Below the pieces are notes generated by a model. That model searched no databases and had not been told where the DNA came from. It saw only the letters and a list, made by a program, of their open reading frames with translations. A program made the translations under genes and the position numbers. Shown here in pieces: positions 1 to 6,340 of a stretch of 7,363 nt of DNA (its first letter is position 1; every line of letters starts with the position of its first letter). The DNA is taken from NCBI GenBank assembly GCA_008080925.1, contig VMDJ01000066.1:1-7363 (forward strand), written 5' to 3'. The stretch is from Gammaproteobacteria bacterium. GTDB lineage: Bacteria > Pseudomonadota > Gammaproteobacteria > Chromatiales > Chromatiaceae.

Positions 1-1262
1 CACCGATGAGCACACAGCTCGAGGCTGCTGGCATCACACTCACTGAAGGTTACGATCCTTCTCAACTTGAGCCACAGCCTGATGTCGTCGTAGTGGGTAA
101 TGCGATGTCGCGCGGTAATCCATGTGTCGAGGCGATCTTAGATAAAGGCATGCCGTACACCTCAGGCCCGCAATGGTTGGCGGAACATGTGTTGGCTGAT
201 CGCTGGGTGCTCGCGGTTGCAGGTACTCATGGCAAGACAACTACCTCAAGTATGTTGGTGTGGATCTTGGAGTACGCCAATCTGAAGCCGGGTTTTTTGA
301 TCGGGGGTGTTCCCGCTAACTTTGGATTATCGGCACGTGCCGGTGATGCGCCTTTCTTTGTGGTCGAAGCGGACGAATACGATACGGCCTTCTTTGATAA
401 GCGCTCAAAGTTTGTGCACTACCATCCACGTACCGCTGTGTTGAATAACATGGAGTTTGATCACGCGGATATCTTTGATTCACTTGCCGATATTCAGCGT
501 CAGTTTCATCACCTAGTGCGCACTATCCCATCGAGTGGTTTGATCGTTTCGCCAAAGCATGATCAAGCGATCAACGAGACCTTAGAGAAGGGTTGTTGGA
601 CGCCAGTAGAAACCCTTGGTCAGATCAATGGAGATCAGGGTGATTGGTCAACCGCGAATGAAAACTTGGATGGCACTGCCTTTGATGTTTTGTTTAAAGG
701 CGAGTCGCAAGGTCGTCTGAGTTGGACCTTATCCGGTGAGCACAATGTATCGAATGCATTAGCGGCTATCGCGGCTGCGCGCCATGCAGGCGTACCCGCA
801 GATGTATCGATTGATGCCTTAGCTAAATTTGAGAATGTTAAGCGTCGCATGGAGCTACGCGGAACAGAAAAAGGGGTGCGTGTATTTGATGATTTTGCAC
901 ACCACCCAACAGCGATTGATAAAACCTTGCGTGGTCTGCGCGCGCAAGTGGGGTCACAAAAGATTATCGCGGTGCTTGAGCCGCGCTCAAACACGATGCG
1001 CATGGGTGTGCTCGCTGATCGTTTAGTGGACTCTTTAGCGGCAGCTGATGAGGTGCTGATTTATGCGCCAAGCACGTTGAACTGGGACGCTGAAGGTGTG
1101 CTATCGGGGTTAGGTGATAAATTAACCGTTGCCCACGAAACCCAGGCGATCGTTGATCGTATCGCGCAAACGGCTACCGCTGATCAACATGTGTTGGTGA
1201 TGAGTAACGGCGGGTTCGAAAATATTCATCAACGTATTTTGGATGCGTTAGCAGAGAGTTAA
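1..1262 (+). CDS. mpl: UDP-N-acetylmuramate:L-alanyl-gamma-D-glutamyl-meso-diaminopimelate ligase (murein peptide ligase), 5'-truncated
   Basis: Mpl is a cytoplasmic Mur-type ligase that uses ATP to join recycled murein tripeptide to UDP-MurNAc, returning cell-wall peptide to peptidoglycan synthesis. The visible part matches E. coli Mpl, as I recall it, almost end to end. Counting from the in-frame ATG at position 6, the ATP-binding loop AGTHGKTTT is at residues 72-80, EADEYD at 121-126, EFDHADIF at 150-157, GEHNVSNALA at 244-253, DDFAHHP at 295-301 and LEPRSNTM at 324-331. The ATG at 6 is probably not the true start: it aligns with an internal methionine near residue 38 of the E. coli protein, and the codon before it (CCG, Pro) also fits the family. 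About 36 N-terminal residues, with the Rossmann-like start, therefore lie outside the window. The frame ends with TAA at 1260-1262, 4 nt before ubiX, so the two are probably co-transcribed. Confidence 0.96.
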   Translation, partial: PMSTQLEAAGITLTEGYDPSQLEPQPDVVVVGNAMSRGNPCVEAILDKGMPYTSGPQWLAEHVLADRWVLAVAGTHGKTTTSSMLVWILEYANLKPGFLIGGVPANFGLSARAGDAPFFVVEADEYDTAFFDKRSKFVHYHPRTAVLNNMEFDHADIFDSLADIQRQFHHLVRTIPSSGLIVSPKHDQAINETLEKGCWTPVETLGQINGDQGDWSTANENLDGTAFDVLFKGESQGRLSWTLSGEHNVSNALAAIAAARHAGVPADVSIDALAKFENVKRRMELRGTEKGVRVFDDFAHHPTAIDKTLRGLRAQVGSQKIIAVLEPRSNTMRMGVLADRLVDSLAAADEVLIYAPSTLNWDAEGVLSGLGDKLTVAHETQAIVDRIAQTATADQHVLVMSNGGFENIHQRILDALAES

Positions 1263-1266
1263 GAGT

Positions 1267-1869
1267 ATGAGTGATGCGATAGCAGTTGCGATTACCGGTG
1301 CGTCAGGCGCGCAATATCCATTGCGTTTGATTGAGCAATTGTTGGCAGCAGGGCGCACAGTGCAATTGATGTGCTCACAGGCAGGTCAGGTTGTCTTAAA
1401 TATGGAAACTGACTTGAAGGTGCCGGGTAACACCAGCGAGATGCAAAAGTTCTTTTGCGAACATTTTGGTGTGACTGATCAGCAGCTTCAGGTGTTTGGT
1501 CGTCAGCAATGGACAGCGCCAGTTGCTAGTGGCAGTAACCCACCTGAAGCTGTGGTGGTGTGTCCTTGCACGACAGGTACCTTGGCGACCATTGCGAATG
1601 GTATCTGTGATGACTTGATTGATCGCGCTGCGGATGTTGCGTTGAAAGAAAAACGTAAGTTGATCTTGCTTGTGCGAGAAACGCCTTTCTCAAGTATTCA
1701 TTTGCAGAACATGCTCACCTTGTCACAAGCAGGTGCGGTGATTATGCCGGCTAACCCAGGATTTTATTTCAAACCAACGACCATTGATGAGATTGTCGAC
1801 TTCATGGTCTCGCGTATCTTGGATCATTTGAACGTGCCACATAATTTAGGCGCACGTTGGGGTGAGTGA
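1267..1869 (+). CDS. ubiX: Flavin prenyltransferase UbiX
   Basis: UbiX attaches a dimethylallyl group to FMN to make prenyl-FMN, the cofactor of the UbiD decarboxylase in ubiquinone synthesis. The 200-residue product has the expected landmarks: the FMN-binding N-terminus AITGASGAQYPLRL (8-21), APVASGS (84-90), CPCTTGTLATIA (99-110), LIDRAADVALKE (117-128), RETPFSSIHLQNM (137-149) and PANPGFY (161-167). Length and ending (ARWGE) fit the proteobacterial family. The ATG at 1267 puts the GASGAQ loop at the usual distance from the N-terminus. It has only a weak purine-rich stretch (GAGAG at 1254-1258) in front, so coupling to the end of mpl 4 nt upstream is likely. I recall the same mpl-ubiX adjacency in Pseudomonas. 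The TGA stop (1867-1869) directly abuts the stop codon of the convergent dedA-type gene, leaving no room for an intergenic terminator. Confidence 0.97.
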   Translation: MSDAIAVAITGASGAQYPLRLIEQLLAAGRTVQLMCSQAGQVVLNMETDLKVPGNTSEMQKFFCEHFGVTDQQLQVFGRQQWTAPVASGSNPPEAVVVCPCTTGTLATIANGICDDLIDRAADVALKEKRKLILLVRETPFSSIHLQNMLTLSQAGAVIMPANPGFYFKPTTIDEIVDFMVSRILDHLNVPHNLGARWGE

Positions 1870-2466
1870 TTAGCGCTTTGATTTAATCAGCGCGATAACA
1901 GCGATACCAATAAATAATCCGAGTGCTGCGCTAAGCCAAGTGCCAAGATCACCTTGATCAATCAGTGAGCCTAAAACAATGCCGGGTGCTAAATAAGCTG
2001 GTGCCCAGAGTAGGGCAGAGAAAATATTCGCGGCATAAAAGCGTGCAGGCTTCATACCCATGAGGCCGGCAATAAGCGGAATGATGGCGCGGATCGGGCC
2101 AAAGAAGCGACCAATGATCACGCTGAGCTCGCCCCATTTTTCAAAGAAGGCGTGTCCCTTCTCTAAATGCTCGGGATGTTTTTCAAACCATGAAAGATGT
2201 TTCGATGCGCTTTCAAAATGTCGACCGAGCTGAAAGCTAATTGCATCACCGATAATCGCACCGGCAACTGCCCACACCATCATGGGCCAAAAATCTAAGG
2301 TGCCATTGCCAATCAATGTGCCGGCACCTAATAAGATCACCACCCCGGGGACAAGGATGCCAACGATGGCGAGAGATTCAGCGAGTGCAACTAGAAAGAT
2401 CACCCAGCCCGCATGTTGCGGGTGGGTATTGATCCAAACGAGGAGTTGATCGAAAACTTCGGTCAA
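1870..2466 (-). CDS. DedA-family (SNARE-associated/VTT domain) inner-membrane protein
   Basis: DedA proteins are polytopic inner-membrane transporters. Several members recycle undecaprenyl phosphate or move other phospholipids, and loss affects envelope integrity. The 198-residue product has the family signatures: ALAESLAIVGILVPG (27-41, acidic Glu30 and Pro40), GDAISFQLGR (73-82), and GRFFGPIRAIIPLIAG (119-134, with Arg120 and Arg125). These are followed by hydrophobic segments near 143-165 and 176-194 and a basic tail KSKR. The substrate cannot be read from sequence. The N-terminal pattern resembles the DedA half of some longer DedA-phosphatase fusions, but here the domain stands alone. The start is a TTG at 2466-2464 that overlaps the hemL stop in a TTGA, with no clear Shine-Dalgarno site. 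No ATG lies nearby in frame, and the N-terminus from this TTG fits the family well. Translation probably depends on coupling to hemL. Confidence 0.93.
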   Translation of the reverse strand: MTEVFDQLLVWINTHPQHAGWVIFLVALAESLAIVGILVPGVVILLGAGTLIGNGTLDFWPMMVWAVAGAIIGDAISFQLGRHFESASKHLSWFEKHPEHLEKGHAFFEKWGELSVIIGRFFGPIRAIIPLIAGLMGMKPARFYAANIFSALLWAPAYLAPGIVLGSLIDQGDLGTWLSAALGLFIGIAVIALIKSKR

Positions 2467-3740
2467 AGTGTTTTAAAGACTTTCGCTGCAGCTTCGATGC
2501 TGTTGTTGAGGTCTTCATCGGTGTGCGCGATAGACACAAAGCCTGCTTCATAGGCTGATGGTGCGAGATAAACACCTTCGTTCAACATGCCGTGGAAGAA
2601 CTTCTTAAAGCGCTCTTGATCGCAAGCGGTGGTCTCAGCAAAGTTAGTGACCTTTGATGCATCGGTGAAGAACAAACCAAACATGCCGCCCGCATGGTTC
2701 TCTGTCATCGGGATGCCTGCTGACTTAGCTTCGTTCATCATGCCGTTAACGAGTGTCTCGACCTTGGCAGAGAGTTGCGCATGGAAACCTTCAGCGCTGA
2801 GTAGCTCGAGTGTTTTTAAACCAGCTGCCATCGCAACAGGGTTACCTGACAAGGTGCCTGCCTGATATACAGGGCCTAACGGTGCGATGTGTTCCATGAT
2901 GTCGCGACGACCACCAAAAGCGCCTACTGGCATGCCACCGCCAATGATCTTGCCGAGGGTGGTGAGATCAGGCTTAACGCCATACATAGCTTGTGCGCCG
3001 CCAAGTGCTACGCGGAAGCCGGTCATAACTTCATCAAAGATCAACACGCTTTTGTATTCATCACAAACAGCGCGCAAGGTTTCGAGGAAGCCTTCAACCG
3101 GTGGAATGCAGTTCATGTTGCCAGCAACCGGCTCAACAATGATGCAGGCAATTTGATCACCAATCTGCGAGAAGGTTTCACGAACTTGATCAGCATCGTT
3201 ATAGTTCAAAGTGATGGTGTGTTCAGCTAGTGCGGCAGGTACGCCAGGTGAAGATGGTTCACCTAGGGTTAGTGCGCCAGAGCCTGCTTTAACCAGTAAA
3301 GAATCTGAGTGACCGTGATAACAACCTTCAAACTTCACGATCTTGTCGCGACCAGTAAATCCGCGAGCCAAACGAATCGCCGACATGGTGGCTTCAGTGC
3401 CTGAAGAGGTCATACGCACCATCTCCATGCTTGGCACGATCTCGCAGATCATGTCTGCCATGGTGGTTTCCATTTCAGTCGGTGCGCCAAATGACAAGCC
3501 ACGGAGTGCTGCTTCGCGAACTGCTTCGATCACTTCGTCATGTGCATGACCTAAGATCATTGGACCCCATGAGCCGACATAGTCTATGTAACGCTTGCCA
3601 TCAGGATCGGTGAAGTAAGCGCCTTTCGCATGATCAACAAAGACCGGATCACCACCGACACCTTTAAAGGCACGTACGGGTGAGTTCACACCACCTGGGA
3701 TGTGCTTCTGGGCTTTTTCAAAACGATTTTGTGCGGTCAT
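2463..3740 (-). CDS. hemL: Glutamate-1-semialdehyde 2,1-aminomutase
   Basis: HemL is a cytoplasmic PLP enzyme that converts glutamate-1-semialdehyde to 5-aminolevulinate, the committed haem precursor in the C5 pathway. From the ATG at 3740 the product is 425 residues, against about 426 in E. coli. It shows IPGGVNSPVRAF (14-25), YVGSWGPMILGH (54-65), SSGTEATMSAIRLARGFTGR (112-131), EGCYHGH (138-144), EPVAGNMNC (203-211), FDEVMTGFR (235-243) and the PLP-lysine segment LGKIIGGGMPVGAFGG (262-277, Lys264). The frame stays open to TTG at 3755 and ATG at 3752, but the ATG at 3740 is preceded by GGAG (3750-3747) with 6-nt spacing and gives the family's usual N-terminus, so I prefer it. The thiE stop lies 11 nt upstream and dedA overlaps the 3' end by 4 nt. 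I recall the thiD-thiE-hemL order in Pseudomonas. Confidence 0.97.
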   Translation of the reverse strand: MTAQNRFEKAQKHIPGGVNSPVRAFKGVGGDPVFVDHAKGAYFTDPDGKRYIDYVGSWGPMILGHAHDEVIEAVREAALRGLSFGAPTEMETTMADMICEIVPSMEMVRMTSSGTEATMSAIRLARGFTGRDKIVKFEGCYHGHSDSLLVKAGSGALTLGEPSSPGVPAALAEHTITLNYNDADQVRETFSQIGDQIACIIVEPVAGNMNCIPPVEGFLETLRAVCDEYKSVLIFDEVMTGFRVALGGAQAMYGVKPDLTTLGKIIGGGMPVGAFGGRRDIMEHIAPLGPVYQAGTLSGNPVAMAAGLKTLELLSAEGFHAQLSAKVETLVNGMMNEAKSAGIPMTENHAGGMFGLFFTDASKVTNFAETTACDQERFKKFFHGMLNEGVYLAPSAYEAGFVSIAHTDEDLNNSIEAAAKVFKTL

Positions 3741-3751
3741 GCTGTTCTCCA

Positions 3752-4375
3752 TCAAGCATCGAAGAGGTTGCAGATTGATTGTGCGGCAAGCGTGATATCG
3801 GGTGCGCCAAACACGCCATTCACCACTGCCAACATATCGGCGCCTGATTTAATCAGGGGGGCGCCATTGTCTTGGGTAATACCGCCAATCGCAACCACAG
3901 GGACAGTGAGCTGTTTCTTTGCCTCGGCCAATACGTCAAGGCTTACGGCAGGTGCGTTCGGTTTGGTGTTGGAATTAAAAAAGCGACCGAAGGCGACATA
4001 GCTGGCACCTGATAATTGCGCAGCTTTTGCGCGATCAATATCGGCATAGCATGAGACGCCAATCGCAGCATCAGCGCCTAACAGTTCGCGCGCCTTTTCA
4101 AACGATGCATCGGTGTGACCAAGATGCACGCCATCAGCATTCACGGCTTTGGCAAGCTCGATATCATCATTCACAATAAAAATGACATCGTTGGTTTTGC
4201 AGACCTCTGCGATGGCAGTGGCTTCCTTGAGTTGCAACGTAGCATCATCCGATTTATCTCGATATTGAATGATGCGAGCACCACCTCGGATCGCTTTGAG
4301 CACTTGCTGCGCGATATCGTCGCCTTTAAAGCGGCTGTCGGTGATGGCATACAAACCGCGCCAGTCACGCATCAT
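3752..4375 (-). CDS. thiE: Thiamine-phosphate synthase
   Basis: ThiE joins HMP pyrophosphate to thiazole phosphate to give thiamine monophosphate in the cytoplasm. The 207-residue TIM-barrel protein has GLYAITD (7-13), the QYRDK pyrophosphate/Mg loop (37-41), VNDDIELA (68-75), GVHLG (82-86), IGVSCY (105-110), YVAFGRFFNSNTKPNAP (126-142) and AIGGI (162-166), all expected of an active enzyme. The length is normal. The start is one of two tandem ATGs (4375 or 4372). The first makes a 4-nt ATGA overlap with the thiD stop, and a modest AGG at 4386-4384 sits before it, so translational coupling to thiD is likely. Downstream, hemL begins 11 nt after the stop. Together with ThiD this supplies the pyrimidine-side and coupling steps of thiamine synthesis; the thiazole branch and thiC are not in the window. 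Confidence 0.97.
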   Translation of the reverse strand: MMRDWRGLYAITDSRFKGDDIAQQVLKAIRGGARIIQYRDKSDDATLQLKEATAIAEVCKTNDVIFIVNDDIELAKAVNADGVHLGHTDASFEKARELLGADAAIGVSCYADIDRAKAAQLSGASYVAFGRFFNSNTKPNAPAVSLDVLAEAKKQLTVPVVAIGGITQDNGAPLIKSGADMLAVVNGVFGAPDITLAAQSICNLFDA

Positions 4376-5142
4376 GACAATCGCCTATTCGGTAGATGTT
4401 GCCCATCGCTCACTTGTTCACCGCGAGATAACGTTCCCCAGACAAAGGCTTGAGCTTGTTGTGCGGCAGCTAAGATATCGCCAGTTTTTGCGAGCTCACA
4501 GGTGAGCGCAGTGGCTAAGGTGCAGCCAGAGCCATGATAGGTATGCGGTAATCTTGGCCATTCGTATGGCTGATGCTGTTCACGTGTAAAGAGTGTGTTG
4601 TGCACCATGTCATCGTCAGCTTCATCTGCGCCGGTAATCAGCACATGTTGTGTGCCTTCATTGACTAATGCCTTCCCCGCTTCTGACATGTCATTGCAAG
4701 CACTGAGTGCTCTTGCTTCAGCACGATTCGGTGTGAGGCTGGTTAGCCAGGGCAGCCAGTCTGTTTTGAGGTGATCAATTAGAGCTTGGTTACTGAGTGA
4801 TTCACCGCCGCCTGCACGCAACACAGGATCCAAAGTCACGGGGCGTTTCAAATCGGCCAAACGCAGTGCAAGCCATTGTGCAATCGCCAGATCACCGAGC
4901 AGTCCAACTTTGATGGCGTCAATCTGAATATCGTTGATCAGTCGATCGAATTGATCTGCCAAGGCATCAACAGATTGCGGAGAAACGGCATACACATTCT
5001 GAGTGTTCTGAGAGGTTAGGCAGGTGACGAGCGAAAATACGCGGCAGCCAAGGGCTGCGCCTGTCTCGATATCTGCCTGAATACCGGCGCCGCCGCTTGG
5101 GTCGTGTCCGCCGATAACCAGAATGTGAGGAGTTGTTTGCAT
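4372..5142 (-). CDS. thiD: Hydroxymethylpyrimidine/phosphomethylpyrimidine kinase
   Basis: ThiD is a ribokinase-fold enzyme that phosphorylates HMP and then HMP phosphate, giving the pyrophosphate used by ThiE. The 256-residue product shows GGHDPSGGAGIQAD (11-24) for substrate binding, LTSQNTQNV (42-50), KVGLLG (78-83), DPVLRAGGGE (105-114), LTPNRAEA (136-143) and HGSGCTLA (203-210), which holds the anion hole and conserved Cys207. GHDPSGGAG (rather than SDPSGGAG) and the DPVLRAGGG segment resemble the Pseudomonas-type ThiD encoded beside thiE. The ATG at 5142 gives a compact N-terminus, as usual. No convincing Shine-Dalgarno site precedes it, and a further ATG lies upstream out of frame. It is the first gene of the thiD-thiE-hemL-dedA operon and is divergent from the rubredoxin gene. 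I saw no thiamine-pyrophosphate riboswitch upstream. Confidence 0.96.
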   Translation of the reverse strand: MQTTPHILVIGGHDPSGGAGIQADIETGAALGCRVFSLVTCLTSQNTQNVYAVSPQSVDALADQFDRLINDIQIDAIKVGLLGDLAIAQWLALRLADLKRPVTLDPVLRAGGGESLSNQALIDHLKTDWLPWLTSLTPNRAEARALSACNDMSEAGKALVNEGTQHVLITGADEADDDMVHNTLFTREQHQPYEWPRLPHTYHGSGCTLATALTCELAKTGDILAAAQQAQAFVWGTLSRGEQVSDGQHLPNRRLS

Positions 5143-5233
5143 GTGCGCATGGTATCAGGCGGAAATGCCTATGTTTCATGATGTTGAGGCAGGCTTTGTC
5201 TCTGGCAAACTAGCCAAAAATTTTGGAGCAAAA
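5143..5233. promoter_or_regulatory. Divergent intergenic region expected to hold the thiD and rubredoxin promoters
   Basis: This 91-bp gap separates the start of the minus-strand thiD operon from the plus-strand rubredoxin gene, so promoters for both are expected here by position. I cannot name confident hexamers. The best minus-strand pair is TTGCCA (5208-5203) and CATCAT (5183-5178), but its spacing of 19 is poor. On the plus strand nothing better than isolated -10-like words such as TATGTT (5170-5175) appears. A small inverted repeat, TGGC-AAACTA-GCCA (5203-5216), lies in the middle. The plus-strand Shine-Dalgarno GGAG for rubredoxin is at 5225-5228. Confidence 0.4.
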
Positions 5234-5398
5234 ATGAAAACTTACCTGTGTGTCGTGTGCGGCTACATCTATGATCCCGCCATTGGTGATCCCGATCACG
5301 GCATTGCGCCGGGTACAGATTGGGCCGATGTGCCCGATGATTGGACCTGCCCGGAGTGCGGTGTGAGCAAGCAAGACTTTGAAATGATTGCTATTTAA
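5234..5398 (+). CDS. Rubredoxin
   Basis: This is a small one-iron electron carrier in the cytoplasm. The 54-residue product has both knuckles that bind Fe(Cys)4: CVVCGYIYD (Cys6 and Cys9) and CPECGVSK (Cys39 and Cys42). Between them are the usual rubredoxin core GIAPGTDWADVPDDWTCP and the aromatics Tyr11, Tyr13 and Trp30. Length is standard. The frame stays open upstream to an ATG at 5141, but the ATG at 5234 is preceded by GGAG (5225-5228) with 5-nt spacing, and MKTYLCVVCG is the family's normal N-terminus. Starting at 5141 would add 31 unconserved residues and overlap thiD. The partner is not visible: rubredoxins serve alkane hydroxylases, rubredoxin-oxygen or peroxide reductases and other enzymes, none of which is encoded here. 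The next gene, an iron-sulfur carrier, starts 69 nt downstream. Confidence 0.97.
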   Translation: MKTYLCVVCGYIYDPAIGDPDHGIAPGTDWADVPDDWTCPECGVSKQDFEMIAI

Positions 5399-5429
5399 TG
5401 GACAAGGTAGCGAAGTTTTTAGGTAGAAA

Positions 5430-5438
5430 TGCTAAAAT
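5430..5438 (+). promoter_or_regulatory. Probable extended -10 promoter of the A-type carrier gene
   Basis: TGC followed by TAAAAT matches the extended -10 pattern TGn-TATAAT at eight of nine positions, counting n. It lies 29 nt before the start codon, giving a predicted transcript start near 5445. No good -35 stands 16-18 bp upstream, which fits an extended -10 promoter. This would give the carrier gene transcription independent of rubredoxin. Confidence 0.5.
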
Positions 5439-5467
5439 ACGTTATCAATTTTTTAAGGTGGTGAAAA

Positions 5468-5827
5468 ATGACTGCAGTTTTAACAGATGCTGAAGTAGCT
5501 TTGACCGGCAGTGCGCAGACCAAAATGGCTGAGCTGATGGGTCAAGTAGAAGAGAACATTGCTGGCGTTCGTGTATTCGCAACCCCAGGCGGTTGTAGTG
5601 GCGTGAGCTTCGGTATGACTTTCTCTGATCAACTCAATCCTGAAGACATGGTGCGTGAGTACGATGGTTTGAAAGTGATTGTTGATCCAGCAACCCTAGA
5701 ACACATTCGAGGTGTTGAGATCGACTTCGTTGGTGAAGATAACGATGCACGCTTCGTGTTTAATAACCTAGCTCCTCAAGGTGGCGGCGGTTGTGGCACC
5801 TGTGGCTCACAAGGTGGTTGTTCGTAA
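5468..5827 (+). CDS. A-type iron-sulfur carrier (IscA/ErpA/HesB-like) with atypical Cys/Gly-rich tail
   Basis: A-type carriers bind an iron-sulfur cluster or iron through three cysteines and hand it to target proteins in the cytoplasm. The 119-residue product has the family fold pattern: an N-terminal helix, GVRVFATPGGCSGVSFGM (33-50) with the first conserved Cys43, the central DGLKVIVDPATLEHIRGVEIDFV segment (66-88), and FVFNNLAP (97-103) before the C-terminal cysteines. The tail is unusual: instead of the standard CGCG, it reads GGGGCGTCGSQGGCS, with cysteines at 109, 112 and 118. I therefore do not assign iscA, erpA or sufA. The start is clear: ATG at 5468 with AAGGTG at 5455-5460, spaced 7 nt. 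The gene has its own probable extended -10 promoter and ends before a strong hairpin terminator. The target protein is unknown. Confidence 0.88.
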   Translation: MTAVLTDAEVALTGSAQTKMAELMGQVEENIAGVRVFATPGGCSGVSFGMTFSDQLNPEDMVREYDGLKVIVDPATLEHIRGVEIDFVGEDNDARFVFNNLAPQGGGGCGTCGSQGGCS

Positions 5828-5843
5828 TTCGTACGAATCGCAC

Positions 5844-5877
5844 AAAATAAAAAAGCCGCTCACTGAGCGGCTTTTTT
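5844..5877. terminator. Bidirectional intrinsic terminator
   Basis: A perfect 8-bp GC-rich stem, AGCCGCTC (5854-5861) paired with GAGCGGCT (5865-5872), closes on a 3-nt loop. It is followed by six T on the plus strand and preceded by a run of A, so the minus-strand transcript also ends in a U tract. It lies between convergent genes, 26 nt past the carrier stop and 18 nt before the DsrE stop at 5890, and should stop transcription from both sides. Confidence 0.95.
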
Positions 5878-5889
5878 CTGCCCTTAGAT

Positions 5890-6324
5890 TTAGGGGCGTA
5901 TATAGGCGTAACCTTTTTCTTGAAGTTCCATGATGCGAATAACGCCAGCTGGAACTATGCCGACACCGTCAGCAAGTACGGGTATCTTGCCAGACTTCTT
6001 AGCCATCTTCTTCATGGTGTTGTTGCAGGCGCTAAAAGTGATGCCTTGTTGTGCCAAGCTTGAAACGCGTTTTGCTTCTGGGCTTTGAGCAGTCATCACA
6101 GATAAGCCTGGGCCGTAAGCAACGATTTCGATATCGATGTTATCCATGCCGATATCTTTTTGCGCATTAACAGCATTGTTAAGTGCGATTTTTTGCGTTT
6201 GCGGGTCGTTAGTGCTGACTTGAATAACAAGCTTATGTGCTTTACCGCCATGGTTATCTGCGATTGCGCTAAAGGGTAAAAGCAAACAAAGTGCGAGTGC
6301 AAAAAGTTGAGTGATTTTTTTCAT
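5890..6324 (-). CDS. Exported DsrE-family protein with a single mature cysteine
   Basis: DsrE-fold proteins are small and often oligomeric; many carry sulfur as a persulfide on a conserved cysteine, but the role of this one is not known. The 144-residue product begins with a clear Sec signal peptide: basic KK, a hydrophobic stretch FALALCLLLPF, and a probable cleavage site AIA|DN after residue 22, so it should act in the periplasm. The mature part starts with KLVIQVSTNDPQTQKIALNN (31-50), continues through IEIVAYGPGLSVMT (65-78), and has GITFSACNNTM (94-104) with the only mature cysteine, Cys100. It ends VPAGVIRIMELQEKGYAYIRP. The start ATG at 6324 has AGGAG (6334-6330) 5 nt away. It follows hemJ by 16 nt and is last in the tlpA-hemJ operon, before a terminator. 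Family assignment is good; a sulfur-carrier role is inference. Confidence 0.88.
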   Translation of the reverse strand: MKKITQLFALALCLLLPFSAIADNHGGKAHKLVIQVSTNDPQTQKIALNNAVNAQKDIGMDNIDIEIVAYGPGLSVMTAQSPEAKRVSSLAQQGITFSACNNTMKKMAKKSGKIPVLADGVGIVPAGVIRIMELQEKGYAYIRP

Positions 6325-6340
6325 TGTTTCTCCTTTGGGG

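Noticed and set aside
635..1003. 122-codon minus-strand frame opposite mpl
   Set aside because: It is antisense to conserved Mpl motifs such as GEHNVSNALA and DDFAHHP and has no recognisable protein content.
2887..3230. Plus-strand reading frames of 89 and 113 codons opposite hemL
   Set aside because: They lie wholly antisense to highly conserved hemL sequence, lack plausible ribosome-binding context and have no recognisable domains; they are shadows of hemL codon use.
3740..3755. Longer hemL start at TTG 3755 or ATG 3752
   Set aside because: The ATG at 3740 has a properly spaced GGAG site and gives the normal family length; the extra MMENS residues are unconserved.
4115..4453. 112-codon plus-strand frame spanning the thiD/thiE junction
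   Set aside because: It is antisense to two well-supported genes with a 4-nt overlap and shows no family features.
4990..5233. Possible thiamine-pyrophosphate riboswitch controlling thiD
   Set aside because: The 91-bp leader lacks the conserved CTGAGA and ACCTGA-type blocks on the thiD strand and is short for the element. CTGAGA-like words near 5000-5015 lie inside thiD and on the opposite strand.
5141..5233. Rubredoxin with a 31-residue N-terminal extension starting at 5141
   Set aside because: The extension has no recognisable content, overlaps the thiD start, and the ATG at 5234 has a good GGAG site and the standard N-terminus.
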